DNA from: Anthoceros angustus
Taxonomy: Eukaryota > Streptophyta > Anthocerotopsida > Anthocerotales > Anthocerotaceae
Direction of reading: 5' to 3'
Length of the DNA stretch: 64,000 nt
Assembly: GCA_010909165.1 (NCBI GenBank)
Contig: MU008199.1
Coordinates: 1-64,000 of the forward strand
Under the pieces are notes generated by a model. That model worked only from the letters and a program-made list of their open reading frames with translations. It was not told the origin of the DNA and searched no databases. Below are positions 32,423-42,950 of this stretch, in pieces. Position 1 is the stretch's first letter, and each line of letters begins with the position of its first letter. The position numbers and the translations under genes are program-made.

Positions 32423-33767
32423 ATGAGCATAGAGGAGGAGACTGCTGTGCCGATCCCGACGGTGCCGGAGACTCTGTTGAAAAAGCGCAAGAGGGATGAG
32501 CAGTGGGCTCTAGCCAGGAAGGAGCAGCTGCAGGCGTCCAGGGCCAGGAGCGCTAAGAACAGGAAGGTCACCTTCAAGAGGGCGGAGCAGTACGTTAAGG
32601 AGTACAGGTCCCAGGTAAGGTTTTTTTTGTGTCAGTGACCTAACGGGGGTGAGCTGTGTCCTCGGCACCGTAGCTGCGTGACTGTTGCAGGCGTCTCGAT
32701 TTTGATGTATGTGGACCGTGGTAGGCTAGGTCGCGTGATTCGAAAAACCTGGTTAGCGGGGTTGCCTGATTGTGGCGATTCTGAAGGAGTATTTGCTGGT
32801 CGAACTTGTAGGAGCGTGATCTCATCAGGCTCAAGAGGCAGGCCAAGCTGAATGGCGGATTCTATGTGGAACCTGAAGCCAAGTTATTGTTTGTGGTTCG
32901 CATTCGGGGGTAGGTGGATTTTGCTGCTGTCGATTTAGGTTGGTTGCAGTATCTTATGTGCATGAAGAGAATGGCTACAAGTCTTGTGCTGTGCGATGCA
33001 GTATTAATGATATGCACCCGAAGACACGAAAGATCCTGCAGCTTCTGCGGCTGAGGCAGGTAAGGTGCTGTGTGATTACTGGAGTTGTGTGCCGGAGCAC
33101 CGCAGGGTGACTACAGAGTTTATGTTGATTTTCTGTTATGGAGGCTTGCCTTGGTTGCTAGTTTTAGGTCTTAAGTTGATGTTCTGCTCCTACTCTGCTG
33201 CAGATCTTCAATGGAGTTTTCATGAAGGTCAACAAGGCTACCGTCAATATGTTGCAAAGGGTGGAGCCGTATGTAGCCTACGGGTAGGTATTTTGTCTTC
33301 AGAGGAAGGCATTTTCTCGCTTGTAGTATTATCCCCCAGCGCATTTTCAATCGTTTGACCCACGACCCTTGCCAGTTACCCCAACTTGAAGAGCGTAAGG
33401 GAGCTCATCTACAAGCGTGGTTATGGAAAGGTGGACAAGGCCCGAACTGCGCTTACAGACAACTCTATTGTTGAACAGGTCTGTGAGTGTGTCAGCCTCA
33501 TCTCCGCGTTTCTGGAGTCTCTTCTGCTACTGACCGTCCTCTTTGCTACAGGTTCTGGGCAAGCATAATATTATTTGTGTCGAAGACTTGATCCACGAAA
33601 TTTACAACGTGGGTCCCCATTTTAAGGAGGCCAACAACTTCTTGTGGCCGTTCAAGCTGACCTCGCCTCTGGGTGGCCTGTTGAAGAAGCGAAATCACTA
33701 CATCGAGGGCGGAGATGCTGGCAACCGGGAGGACAAAATCAACAACATGATCAAGCAGATGATCTAG
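32423..33767 (+). CDS. RPL7: 60S ribosomal protein L7 (uL30)
   Basis: Six exons (32423-32614, 32812-32909, 33002-33059, 33204-33283, 33376-33478, 33552-33767) with GT-AG introns of 197, 92, 144, 92 and 73 bp. All phases are consistent, giving 248 residues, the usual RPL7 length. The basic N-terminal extension ([19 protein letters not shown]) is followed by [31 protein letters not shown] and [19 protein letters not shown]. The conserved end is IEDLIHE-like ([16 protein letters not shown]), then [14 protein letters not shown] and [14 protein letters not shown]. It is a structural protein of the cytosolic large ribosomal subunit. The start ATG lies in the context cgATGag and fits the family length. 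Nothing appears damaged. Confidence 0.97.
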
Positions 33768-34180
33768 AAACGGTTTTGTCGGAGTCCTTCACAACGTTCT
33801 CAAGTGTGGGAGACTACGGTGAACTGCGAGTCACGTTTTTCACTCTCTCAGCACGTCATGTGGTAGCTTGGACTGCCAGGATCACCAGATCAGAGTGAGA
33901 TAGTTTTGGATCTCTATCCCCAGATGCAGGTAGCAGGTTTGAGTCCAGATAAGCGTGTCTTCGCTAGTTTAGACGGCATTTTTGAGCGTGGCAGCCAGAG
34001 GAGAGGGGATGCAGGTAGATGAACAACTACTGTCCGGTCAGCGAGAGGATAGGGGCTGCAGGTCTCATAGTATCCAATGTGACAAAACGTCAACATGGAC
34101 TGGAAATTTAGTGTTCTTAATCGACGCTTATCGGGTTCCCGAGGATTGGCTGATTGGCTTAACCGCGCAAGCGGCACATC
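33768..34180. other. Intergenic after RPL7
   Basis: RPL7 3' UTR and spacer. Short open stretches on both strands show no recognised family. Confidence 0.5.
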
Positions 34181-34575
34181 GACGTGCCCTTCAACCTGCA
34201 AGTCGAGTACGGTTACTGTCTTAACCAAGCTGGGACAGCTTTTTCACCAGTGGTAGAGGATCTGCAGATTCTGCATCTCTCACACACGACACAGTACAGT
34301 AGCAGGGCAGACAACATCTGTATTATCAGGACAGGACAAAGTTCCTGTCAAGGAGCCCAGAAGGACTGTTCACATGGGTGGGTCTCCGGGTCGTCTTCTC
34401 AAGCGACGATGGTGGAAGATTGCCGGTAAGCAGCCGGGGACGGAACGTCCGTTAGGAGGACGAGGTAGAGGTCTCCTCCCCGCCCCCCGCCGCCGAGCTA
34501 GCAGATACAAAGCAATACCGCTTCCAGAGAGTCCTCTCAGTACAATTCTCCTGAGGCACCCTGGTTGCGGCTGTG
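34180..34575 (+). repeat. Diverged partial duplicate of the DNA methyltransferase 5' region
   Basis: The order of words matches 35,215-35,710: cgacacagtacagtagc against cgacacagtacagcagc, a shared cctgtca then gagcc stretch, cgtcttctcaagcgac against cgtcttctcagagcac, and tcctccccgc-ccgccgccgagc in both. Indels and stops show it is not coding. It appears to be an older tandem duplicate of the N-terminal part of the downstream gene. Confidence 0.65.
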
Positions 34576-34979
34576 GACTGCAACTAGCATAGGTTCGACA
34601 GTTCGCAAGCGAAGAAAAGCAGTCACTTCTCTCAGATAATCCCAAATTTGTGAAGCTTTGGAACGCACGAAATCCTGCTCAATCATTGTCCCTGTGCCCA
34701 AGAATGGGCTGAGTATTGTTACTGATCGGCTGCTCAATGTCGTCCCTTTGAAGGACGTCAGAGGGTGGGTTACTTCATTGTTTGATGGACGTCCCTTTGA
34801 TGGGGAGCATTCCTTTGATGGGTGCTTTCTTGCCAGGCAAGCAATGAATTCATTCTTCTGAACTCGTCAAACTCAAGCGCAACAAACTTATAAAACAGTC
34901 CACTAGATGGACTGACTGCCGCAGGAAGATCAATAATTGTGATTTGCATTCTGCTTGCGTGTCTTCAAGGCTCGGCGAG

Positions 34980-35195
34980 ATGGCGAGACCTAAGATGAAG
35001 GCTGGTCGAAGCTTTCAGCTTTGTTCTTGTGTGGGTGGCCACAAGTTGCACCCCTGTTCTTGTGTGGGTGGCATCAAGTTGCAGCCCTGTTCTGCTGTGG
35101 GTGGCAACTATTTGCAGCCCTGTTCTTCTGTGGGTGGCAACAATTTGCAGCCCTCCTCTTCCAATGATGCGGAGCCGCGAAGGTCAATCGGGTAA
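34980..35195 (+). CDS. Small ORF with four 11-residue repeats
   Basis: This 71-residue ORF contains an exact 33-bp tandem repeat (four units, 35022-35153) that translates as C-S-x-V-G-G-x-x-L-x-P. The variation between units is mostly at codon positions that keep the Cys/Gly/Leu/Pro pattern. It lies just upstream of the DNA methyltransferase, and a GT donor-like gtaagc at 35192 overlaps its end, so it could be a 5' exon of that gene. I could not find an acceptor that keeps the frame. Function is unknown, and it may be a minisatellite that happens to be open. Confidence 0.3.
   Translation: MARPKMKAGRSFQLCSCVGGHKLHPCSCVGGIKLQPCSAVGGNYLQPCSSVGGNNLQPSSSNDAEPRRSIG
35022..35153 (+). repeat. 33-bp minisatellite, four units
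   Basis: Units start with tgttct and end with gttgca/tttgca-ccc at 35022, 35055, 35088 and 35121. The length is exactly 33 bp each time, a multiple of three. Confidence 0.95.
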
Positions 35196-35391
35196 GCTGC
35201 ACTCCGACCTGCTCATCAACCTGCAACTTGAGTCTGGTATGTTCTAAACCACGCTGCTACAGCTTTCACCAGCTTCGTAGAGAATCTGCATCTCAACGAT
35301 CTCCCTGAGATGAGCATGGCTTCCATTGCTGAAATCCGTCATTGTAAGTAAACAGGCCTGACATTGGAGTGACAAGGGAGTGCTGATCCTG

Positions 35392-36837
35392 ATGCAGATG
35401 TGTCCTTGCCAACACGACACAGTACAGCAGCCGGGCAGACAAGCTCTGAAGAGTCATCTGGGCAGGGGGTCTCATCATTTCCAGAGGGACAAAATGCCTG
35501 TCAGGGAGCCTGTAGTGACTGTTCCCATGTTTGGGCCTACGGCAAAACGTAAGCTCGTCTTCTCAGAGCACGATGGTGTAACATTACCGGAGCCTGCCGA
35601 CCGGCGACGAAAGTTCCGTTCGGAGGAAGAGACAGAGGTTTCCTCCCCGCCGCCGAGCGAGCAGATAGAATTCGAAAGCGCTGCCAGGGAATCCTCCCCA
35701 TACAATTCCCCTAGGGCTTTCAGAGAGCGCGTCGGGCAAGTGAAGGCGCTCTTGCGAGGCACAAAGCCTGCCGGGTGCCCCTCCCCATTGAGCCCAGTGA
35801 AGTCCTGCGGGACGGTTACATGGAGGCCTCCTGAGGACGGGATTGTCCTCTGCGAATTGTTCGGCGGGATTGGCACGGGATTAGAGGCAGCGCTCAGATC
35901 AGGTCTGCGCATCAAGCGCTATGTCTACTGCGATGCGGACGAGGTAGCTAGACTGGTTGCCAAGGACAGATGCAGGCAGCTGCACCAGCGTTTTCCGGAA
36001 CTCTCTCCCAAAGCCTTAGGGAAGGCATTCACCACATTCCCGCAGGATGTGCGGGGGATCGAACCAGAGCATCTGAGGTCGCTGGGGCAGCTGGATCTGG
36101 TGGTGGCAGGTTGGGAGTGTCAGGGTTTCTCATCTGCGGGGCTCAAGAAGGGATTGAGCGATTCCAGGTCGGCTCTGTTTCTGAACCTAGTGCAGATTTT
36201 GGAGTGGGGGAAGGAGATGTACCCTGGTCTTGCCTTTGTGCTAGAGAACACTGCTGCGCAGTTCGACAGGGCGGAGAACATTCGTGAAGACTATGTTAAA
36301 GTCACCTCCTTCGTTGGCGAGCCATTTGTGATCGATGCTGCTCAGTGCAATTCTTTTGCTCACCGGGTTCGCAATTACTTCACAAATCTTGCTCCTGTCC
36401 CAGAGCTGAATCTTAGCCGGATGCGCACAGAGAGAGACCCCAACCTGAAGGTGAGGGATATCCTGGGGGAAGGACGGAAGACAAAGCCAGTGGTGCATGA
36501 TGAGTATAGCCCCAATTGCACTCTGCCCTTTTACAAATGCAATAAGGTGGGTCAGGAGAGGAGTGCCTGGCCCACTATTGTAGCTTACCTCGAGCCTGAA
36601 GAGTTCACTCGTGCGAATGGAAGCGTTCGCGACACGAGGGGCTCAGGAACCCCACGTTGGACTCCTCCAACTGCACAGGAGCGTGAACTTGCCATGGGCT
36701 TCAGGGCAGACACTACAGGATTTGTTGGTGAAACGCAGCGACGGAAACGTCTGGGCAGGGCAATGGACTTGAATACCCAGGTGTGGATTCTGGCTACTTG
36801 CGTTGAAATACAGCGAAGAAATCTCCGGGCTTGCTGA
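35392..36837 (+). CDS. Cytosine-5 DNA methyltransferase-like protein with atypical motif IV
   Basis: A single-exon ORF of about 481 residues from the ATG at 35392. The N-terminal 140 residues are polar and probably disordered. The catalytic fold then appears in canonical order: motif I (VLCELFGGIGTGLEAAL, about residues 150-166), motif IV (AGWECQGFSSAG, catalytic Cys about 243), motif VI (LENTAAQF, about 284), motif VIII (QCNSFAHRVRNYF, about 318) and motif X (GRAMDLNTQVW, about 455). The order I to X excludes the rearranged DRM type. No BAH, chromo, PWWP, UBA or ADD domain is seen, so it is not MET1, CMT or a full DNMT3. The Pro-Cys of motif IV is Glu-Cys. The protein could methylate DNA in the nucleus or be divergent. 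The C-terminus converges on the DUF7780-type gene. Confidence 0.78.
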   Translation: MQMCPCQHDTVQQPGRQALKSHLGRGSHHFQRDKMPVREPVVTVPMFGPTAKRKLVFSEHDGVTLPEPADRRRKFRSEEETEVSSPPPSEQIEFESAARESSPYNSPRAFRERVGQVKALLRGTKPAGCPSPLSPVKSCGTVTWRPPEDGIVLCELFGGIGTGLEAALRSGLRIKRYVYCDADEVARLVAKDRCRQLHQRFPELSPKALGKAFTTFPQDVRGIEPEHLRSLGQLDLVVAGWECQGFSSAGLKKGLSDSRSALFLNLVQILEWGKEMYPGLAFVLENTAAQFDRAENIREDYVKVTSFVGEPFVIDAAQCNSFAHRVRNYFTNLAPVPELNLSRMRTERDPNLKVRDILGEGRKTKPVVHDEYSPNCTLPFYKCNKVGQERSAWPTIVAYLEPEEFTRANGSVRDTRGSGTPRWTPPTAQERELAMGFRADTTGFVGETQRRKRLGRAMDLNTQVWILATCVEIQRRNLRAC

Positions 36838-37406
36838 CATCCATGTGCAGGCTGCAAGTGGAGGACACCTATTTGATCTGAAGTCCCACAGGCGTGTCCA
36901 TCCTGTCGAGGGAAAGCCTGCCATCGCTGTATATAAAACTGCTTGAATGGAAAGTGAGTTCCTTGGAACTCTTCGTAGAACACAAGAACTGGCAATCGTA
37001 TTTGCCCACTGCATGCCAAAGGGATTTGTCCCCTTTCTCGTCAGAATAAGGACAACGAACAACCGTACTGAAACGGCATGGGCACCAGTGTACAGATGCA
37101 TTGCAAGCAGCACAAATTGCAGCGCAGCCTACCACCTGAAATGAAAAAATGACCACGCACACTTAGTAGTAGCACAGCTACACACTTATGTCACTGCTTT
37201 TCTGTGTCGAGAGTTTATACGCCCCCTGAACCGTCAGTGTGCTGCTGTCCCGATAAAAAATAACTTAAAAATAACTTGGTGCAGTGTTTGACACATCCCT
37301 TCTGCCTCCAAGAAGGGGGCTACAATCACCTCGCAATGTGTCAACAATTGGCATCTGCTGGAAAGAGGCAACTCTTGCCAAAAATGACCTATCCCTTCCT
37401 TGTCCC
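36838..37406. other. Convergent intergenic region
   Basis: This is the 3' side of both neighbouring genes. It contains no ORF with recognisable content. A duplicated word (cccttctgcctccaagaagggggctac and cccttccttgtccctcagggaacggggctgc have similar layout) may be chance. Confidence 0.5.
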
Positions 37407-39269
37407 TCAGGGAACGGGGCTGCAATCAGGGTAGGCCTCTGCGTCTGATGGGGAGTGGCATATATCCTGGTGCACCAATTCAGAGATGAGTAGTTGTTGG
37501 CCACCATGTCTGTGACCAACAAGGGCGACGTATGGGGCACCCCGTGCCCGATGGAAGGGTTTCTGCTGGCGTGAGCCTGATAGCACATGTATTACTCCAT
37601 CTTCATTCTTCATCAACTTCAGGTGATCCAACACTCGTCTACCGAGGACAGGGCTCTTGTGAACTAGGTAGTTGATGAGGGCTTTGTCATGGAAGCAGTG
37701 CCTGTTCTTCCTCTGTAGGGCCACACGCACTGTCTCTGTAACAATGGCATTCGTAAGGGTCCTGATTGGTTTGATGCCACCCATCAATATTTCGCTACTC
37801 ACCACGTCCTTTTCCTTCTCCTCCTTGTCCAACGACTTCCACAGCTGCTTACCATATACCTCCTCCAGCAACCCAGCTGTGCCAACCTTTTTTTGCCTCT
37901 TCCTGGAACCTCTTCTTCGCCTGCTAACCCCTCTTCCCGCCTCCAAGAGTTTCCTCTCCCCCACATCAGACCAATCCATGACTGCATGGTCTGCTTCAGT
38001 ATCGTCCTGCCTTTCATCACTCTCACCGTGATCCTCCCCTTCCTGCTCACTTAACCTGGCAACGTTCTGCCTGGCTTCGACCAGGGTCTCTTCCCTTGCA
38101 GCCGGAGCTTCACTCCACTTCCGGTCCTCCATGGCAAGATACAGGCCTTCACGCTTCCTCACAGTTGCCAGGGCATCTCCCAGAAACGTTACACCAGCAA
38201 CCTGAGAAAGAACCACATTACGATACCGGAATCTCACCATTCCAAGGATCATCTGGTAACACACCCATCTCCTCAACTGGCTGGTGGGCTTGTCTATGAA
38301 GCCCTTGAGCATCTCCGTAGGATCCAGGTCTTGCATCTCAAAACCAACAATGGAACCCCACTCGGCCCATCGAGGAGCCTCCTCTCTGTCAAAATTGCTG
38401 CCATTTCCCCACAAACTCGGCTCGACTGGACCCCTATTTTCTTCGGCGGACTTCCTGTATCCCAGGAAGTTGAAAACGCTGACCGATGCATTCAATCCTC
38501 CCGAACCCGAACCAAGCGTCTCGATACCTGTCAACGAACTACCAAATGAGGGAACCGACTTCCCTCCAAAAACTTCATTATTTCCATCTTTCCCTCCACT
38601 CTGCACCTGCTTGTCACCCTCCCCATCCTGACTAGAACCACGCCCTTGAAAACTAGACTCAGCCTGCCTCACAAGATGCCTAAAACTCCTCTCCTCCGCC
38701 CGAATCACCTCTATAAACTCCTTCGGCACCGGACTCCAAGGAAAAAGAATCACGACATCCGACCTGGCAGGCATCCCACTTCTGTGCAACGTCCTCAGAA
38801 AGAACTGCAACTCCTCCGGACTAGTTGCCTCCCCCAGATGAGCCACAAACAGATCGTGCATTCCCCGGCTACCTCTCCGGAACAAAACCCCCATTCCCTG
38901 CAGCGCCAGCCGGTCTTGATATCCATCCCACTCCACCTCCCCCTCCTTGGTCAAGGCCAGCGCCTGATCAACCCGGCTCCTCCTCAGCATGCTCCAGGTA
39001 CCGCTCGTCCGCTTCGAATCAGGAGGGGAAATCCATGGCTTCTCCGACAGCACCCCGGGGTCCAATGTGCACAAAACAAACAGCAACACCGTGAACAGCA
39101 GCATGAAGACGCAAATGAAGATGGCCGATTGCACTTTCAGCTTGAAGTACTTCCTGGACACCTTGTCTGTACATGTGCAGTCCCAGGTGCTCAGCGGCAA
39201 GCTCCCCCAGGGAATGCCTTTGCATGCGAATTTGCATCCTCTGGCCAGCATCTCGTGATTTACCCCCAT
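37407..39269 (-). CDS. Plant-conserved single-pass membrane protein, DUF7780-type
   Basis: A single exon of 620 residues with an ATG at 39269. Residues about 45-70 form one hydrophobic segment (AIFICVFMLLFTVLLFVLC) after a basic Lys-rich stretch, so the protein is predicted to be a type II membrane protein. The conserved block GMGVLFRRGSRGMHDLFVAH, then FLRTLHRSG and DVVILF, is followed by a variable Gly/Ser-rich linker. The second block is LRRWVCYQMILGMVRFRYRN with FLGD, and the third is ILMGGIKPIRTLTNAIVTE. From memory this matches a family of uncharacterised plant proteins now labelled DUF7780, possibly Golgi-located and glycosyltransferase-like. The function is unknown. All blocks are present, and the Lys/Arg-rich insert near residues 430-500 looks lineage-specific. 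Confidence 0.75.
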   Translation of the reverse strand: MGVNHEMLARGCKFACKGIPWGSLPLSTWDCTCTDKVSRKYFKLKVQSAIFICVFMLLFTVLLFVLCTLDPGVLSEKPWISPPDSKRTSGTWSMLRRSRVDQALALTKEGEVEWDGYQDRLALQGMGVLFRRGSRGMHDLFVAHLGEATSPEELQFFLRTLHRSGMPARSDVVILFPWSPVPKEFIEVIRAEERSFRHLVRQAESSFQGRGSSQDGEGDKQVQSGGKDGNNEVFGGKSVPSFGSSLTGIETLGSGSGGLNASVSVFNFLGYRKSAEENRGPVEPSLWGNGSNFDREEAPRWAEWGSIVGFEMQDLDPTEMLKGFIDKPTSQLRRWVCYQMILGMVRFRYRNVVLSQVAGVTFLGDALATVRKREGLYLAMEDRKWSEAPAAREETLVEARQNVARLSEQEGEDHGESDERQDDTEADHAVMDWSDVGERKLLEAGRGVSRRRRGSRKRQKKVGTAGLLEEVYGKQLWKSLDKEEKEKDVVSSEILMGGIKPIRTLTNAIVTETVRVALQRKNRHCFHDKALINYLVHKSPVLGRRVLDHLKLMKNEDGVIHVLSGSRQQKPFHRARGAPYVALVGHRHGGQQLLISELVHQDICHSPSDAEAYPDCSPVP

Positions 39270-40280
39270 GGAGAGCTCACCGGCGAGAAGAAAAAATGCC
39301 GAGCTGCGAGATGTCCCAGATTTGCACTCCCTGCAGCTGGGACTGTGTGGCCATCATCGGGGCTGCCTGCACTCGCTTCGCTGAGGCCGGGGGAGCTGCA
39401 TGCGGATGCGGATGCTAGGAGGCCACTTCTGCTGCGGTGAGAGCGTCTGATTCGGTTTCACGACCGAGGCTGCATCGACCGCCGGCCACAGCAGGCATAG
39501 CCGCCGCCAGATCTGGAGGTCGGGAGCTTCCGGTTGCTCAGACTGCTCCATCAGCAGCGTGCCAGCGCGGATGGAAGCAGGCGGGACACAAAGGGCAAGA
39601 AGCGTCGCCTGCTGGTGGTTGCTTCATCATAGTAAAGAAGTTGCGTGTGTTGCTCTTCTCGGCACGCGTTAAAACCAACCAGCTCCAGCCCACACTGGAG
39701 TGCGTGCATTATTAGTCTACCACCTCCGAAATTCACCTCGCTCCGACATGCCAATGCCTTCGGAGGCTAATGGATCGCGGTGAAAGACTCCGTGGAGTTC
39801 GAATCTTCCCATAAATGTATCAAAGGTTAGAGATAACCTTCATAATTAATTTCTACTTTGTAAACACATTCAGCAACGTGCTGCGATATACATAGCTTAC
39901 GGAACAAAGATTTTGAGTTATGTGTTGGGCCACATGAAGTTCCAAAATGTCACCAAAGAGCGGACCATTACAATCCTGCATGAATTAGTAGCCATTATTA
40001 GCTCCAACCTCCAACCTCTCATGGTGCATCTAGAGTACTTTCTATGTGACTTTTCTCATAGCTTACTGGAACAACCCCAGACAACCCCAATATCATCTCA
40101 TAGCTTACTGGAACAACCCCAGACCCAGTATCAACCACATTCGCTAGAACTCATCTTTGAATAACCAGAATTTGAGATTCCAGCCACCTATAGGTATCCC
40201 ATTTTGATGAAAGAACACTATATAACCTACAGGTGTCCCATTGAGGTGATCTAATAACTAAATTATAAACAATCAAGTGA
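39270..40280. other. Intergenic region with a short direct repeat
   Basis: A 28-bp word (catagcttactggaacaacc onward) occurs twice between 40,055 and 40,130. No gene is visible. The first few hundred bases would be the promoter of the minus-strand DUF7780-type gene. Confidence 0.55.
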
Positions 40281-40299
40281 AAGTTTATGGATGCTTGTT

Positions 40300-42180
40300 G
40301 ATAACAAAACAAAATCGCCAATGGAGTATTGCTAAGGGAGCCGACATCGGTTGGCGTATTGGACCTGTCAAAATTGTGCCTCAAAGCCGAGTTGGCAGGC
40401 TTGCTCCTGAACTTCAACAAGTATGCCAAGGAAGTCTGCGGCAGCAGGTACAGGAGCATGAGTAGGGATGGTGGCAGCCATTGTTTGAGAGCGAGTACCT
40501 AGGCCAGGGTTTCTTTCTCACTCGTAGTCATGTTAAGCTCGGCACCTTTGAGCTTGCGAGAGAAATACGCAATAGGTTGCTTGCCAGAACCTGATCTTGC
40601 TAGAGAGTAACACCTATAGCCAAGTCCGAAGCGTTAATGGTGACAATGAAGGAGAGAGCAGGATCAGGGTAAGCAAGGAGGGGGGTTGTGATGAAACGTG
40701 CCTACTTGATGTGAGCAAAAGCAGTATCCTGCTCGACGGACCACATTTAGGACATACCCTGTTGCCATACGTTGGTGAGAGGCGTGGCAAGATGAGCAAA
40801 ATGGGGGATAAACTTATGATAGTAGGATGCAAGGCCTAAGAAACTCTGAATATCATGAACATTGGCAGGGGTAAGCCAATCACAGACTACCTAGATCTTG
40901 GTTGGGTCAGGACGAGTACAATAAGCATCAACAATATGACTCAGATATTCCACATGTTGCCGTAGTAGTTCACATTTAGGAGCTTGGACATAGAGCTTAT
41001 ACTGATGTAAGCGAAGGAGGCCTCACGCAAATTCTTGTCATGCTCCTTCCTGCTATGTCTATATATACATGAGAATGTCATCTAAGTAAACGAGAAATTT
41101 TCCCTTGTTAATCAGACCGTGAAAAATACCATTCATAAGTATTTGGAAAATTGCAGGGGCATTGGTCATGCTTAAAGACATTATAAGCCACTCATAGTGG
41201 CCATACCTGGTGTTGAAAGCGGTCTTCTCTTTGTCCCCTTGTGCTATGCGAATTTGATAGCAACCACTAGCCAAGTCCAACTTCGAAAAGTATTAGGCCC
41301 CTGTCAATCCTTCTAACAACTTATCAATACGAAGAAGGGGGAAAGTGTTTCGCTTGGTTAGGTTATTGAGCCCTCGATAATCAATACACAGCGTAGTTTA
41401 CTGTCCTTTTTGCAAGAGAATAGGATAGGGGCATCATGCGAGGACTTGGACGGGCGGATGTGACCCTTTCAAAACAACTCCTCGACTTGCTGTGTAGACT
41501 CCTCGACCTCCAATGGTGACATGCGATAGACATGCTTATATGGCGGCTTGTGCACTCTAGATATAAGCTCGATGTGACGATTGACATCCCGAGTTGGGAG
41601 AAGTCATGCATGTAAAGTCTCAACAAGGATGTTCTCAAACTCGAATATAAGAGCAGCTAACCTAGCATCATCTTCAGCAGCAACAAACTTGTCTGGGAGT
41701 GTTGGGCATGCACAACTGCTCTTTAATAACAACCAAAGTCACACCTAGTCCTTTCTAGTGCATGTCCCAATGCATACTTTGTGCTAAAATTTGTTGTACA
41801 GTCCGTTGCTTTGGAGGTGCTCTCCTCAAACCACATATCGTCGACCTTTTAACTCTAGGTTAACTTAACTCCTTGTGTGTCCAAGTAATGGTTGGGTTGT
41901 GGTCCTCCAGCTAGGGCATACCAAGAATGACGTCATGGCCATTCCCTAAGGCAATAACGATGAATTGTAGGCGCTTGTAGTAACTTCCCATCTACAAGTT
42001 TACCATACAGTTGAAAGTGGCCTGCTTCTGAGGCTGCCCATCATCCAAGTATACTTCACCGCAAATCTGCCTTGAATCAAATCCTCCTTCCTGTGCAATT
42101 GTCCGAGACATAAAATAAGTGTTCGTTCCACAATCTATCAAAAGCGGCAAGGGCTCCCATTTACATAAAGTCGCGGCCAT
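40300..42180 (-). pseudogene. Ty3/gypsy retrotransposon remnant (protease, RT, RNase H)
   Basis: Minus strand, 5' to 3': a protease-like stretch at 42180-41992 (PLLIDCGTNTYFMS, the D-C-G version of the aspartic protease loop), RT at 41280-41059 (MDLASGCYQIRIAQGDKEKT, then FLVYLDDILMY with the Y-L-D-D box), and past further frame changes a connection/RNase H part at about 40,850-40,600 (FLGLASYYHKFIPHFAHLA, then TINASDLAIGVTL). Stops and frame changes throughout show it is dead. Sequence composition differs from the gypsy element at 2-4 kb, so it is a separate lineage. Confidence 0.8.
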
Positions 42181-42199
42181 GTCTGGGGCCTCAATGTGC

Positions 42200-42950
42200 C
42201 TAGTCAGTTTTTCAGTGGGATGGTGAAGGTGAAAAGAAGAGAGAGAAAATTACCAATTAATAATTATTTTTACTCTATTGGAAAAAAATCATTACAACAG
42301 AGTATAAAATGTAGACTAATGGATGAAAGTATTTCACCATCCAAGTTAAAACTAGAACACGAGAGTAAAAACTGAACAGCCAGGTGAATGACAAGTACAA
42401 TCTAAAACACCATGGGTAGATTGTAATACAGCAAGGTAAACAATAATCCACTAGTAATCCCACCACAATCGCTAATCTGGCAATAAAACATCTTATATTA
42501 AGTACTATTCATGCGGATCCAGTTATACAAAACAACTGAGAAAGAAATGTATTCTTTGCAGAGTTTTCTGTATATATCCAGAATTACATGAAATTAAAAG
42601 AACAAAACATAGAGAAATTACTAGAATAGTTGATCCACGTTATTCAAGAATTGCAAACCTACACAAACAAAGTCAGACCTATAATCAGGCAATGTAGCAA
42701 GACATGAAAACGGAGGAAATAAGAAACGTATTAGGGAATGGACGTGCAGAGGGGTGCTATAGGAAAACACCTGACCTTATTTTGGAAAATCAATTGTACA
42801 GTTGTACAGATTGAAGATGCAATTTCCACGACCACTTGGTTCTTAGAATTGCCATTCTCAATGCCATGGTGCACTACCACATCCAGAACTGTAGGCAATG
42901 TTGCCACATTCTTGTCTTCTTACACTTCCACTTTTGATGTCTCATTACAA
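42200..42950. other. AT-rich intergenic region
   Basis: No supported gene on either strand. Short open frames have no recognisable content. Confidence 0.5.

Noticed and set aside
39770-39830. B-box-like ggagttcgaatcttccc suggesting a tRNA
   Set aside because: No pairing acceptor stem or anticodon arm could be built, so it is at most a decayed tRNA-like word.
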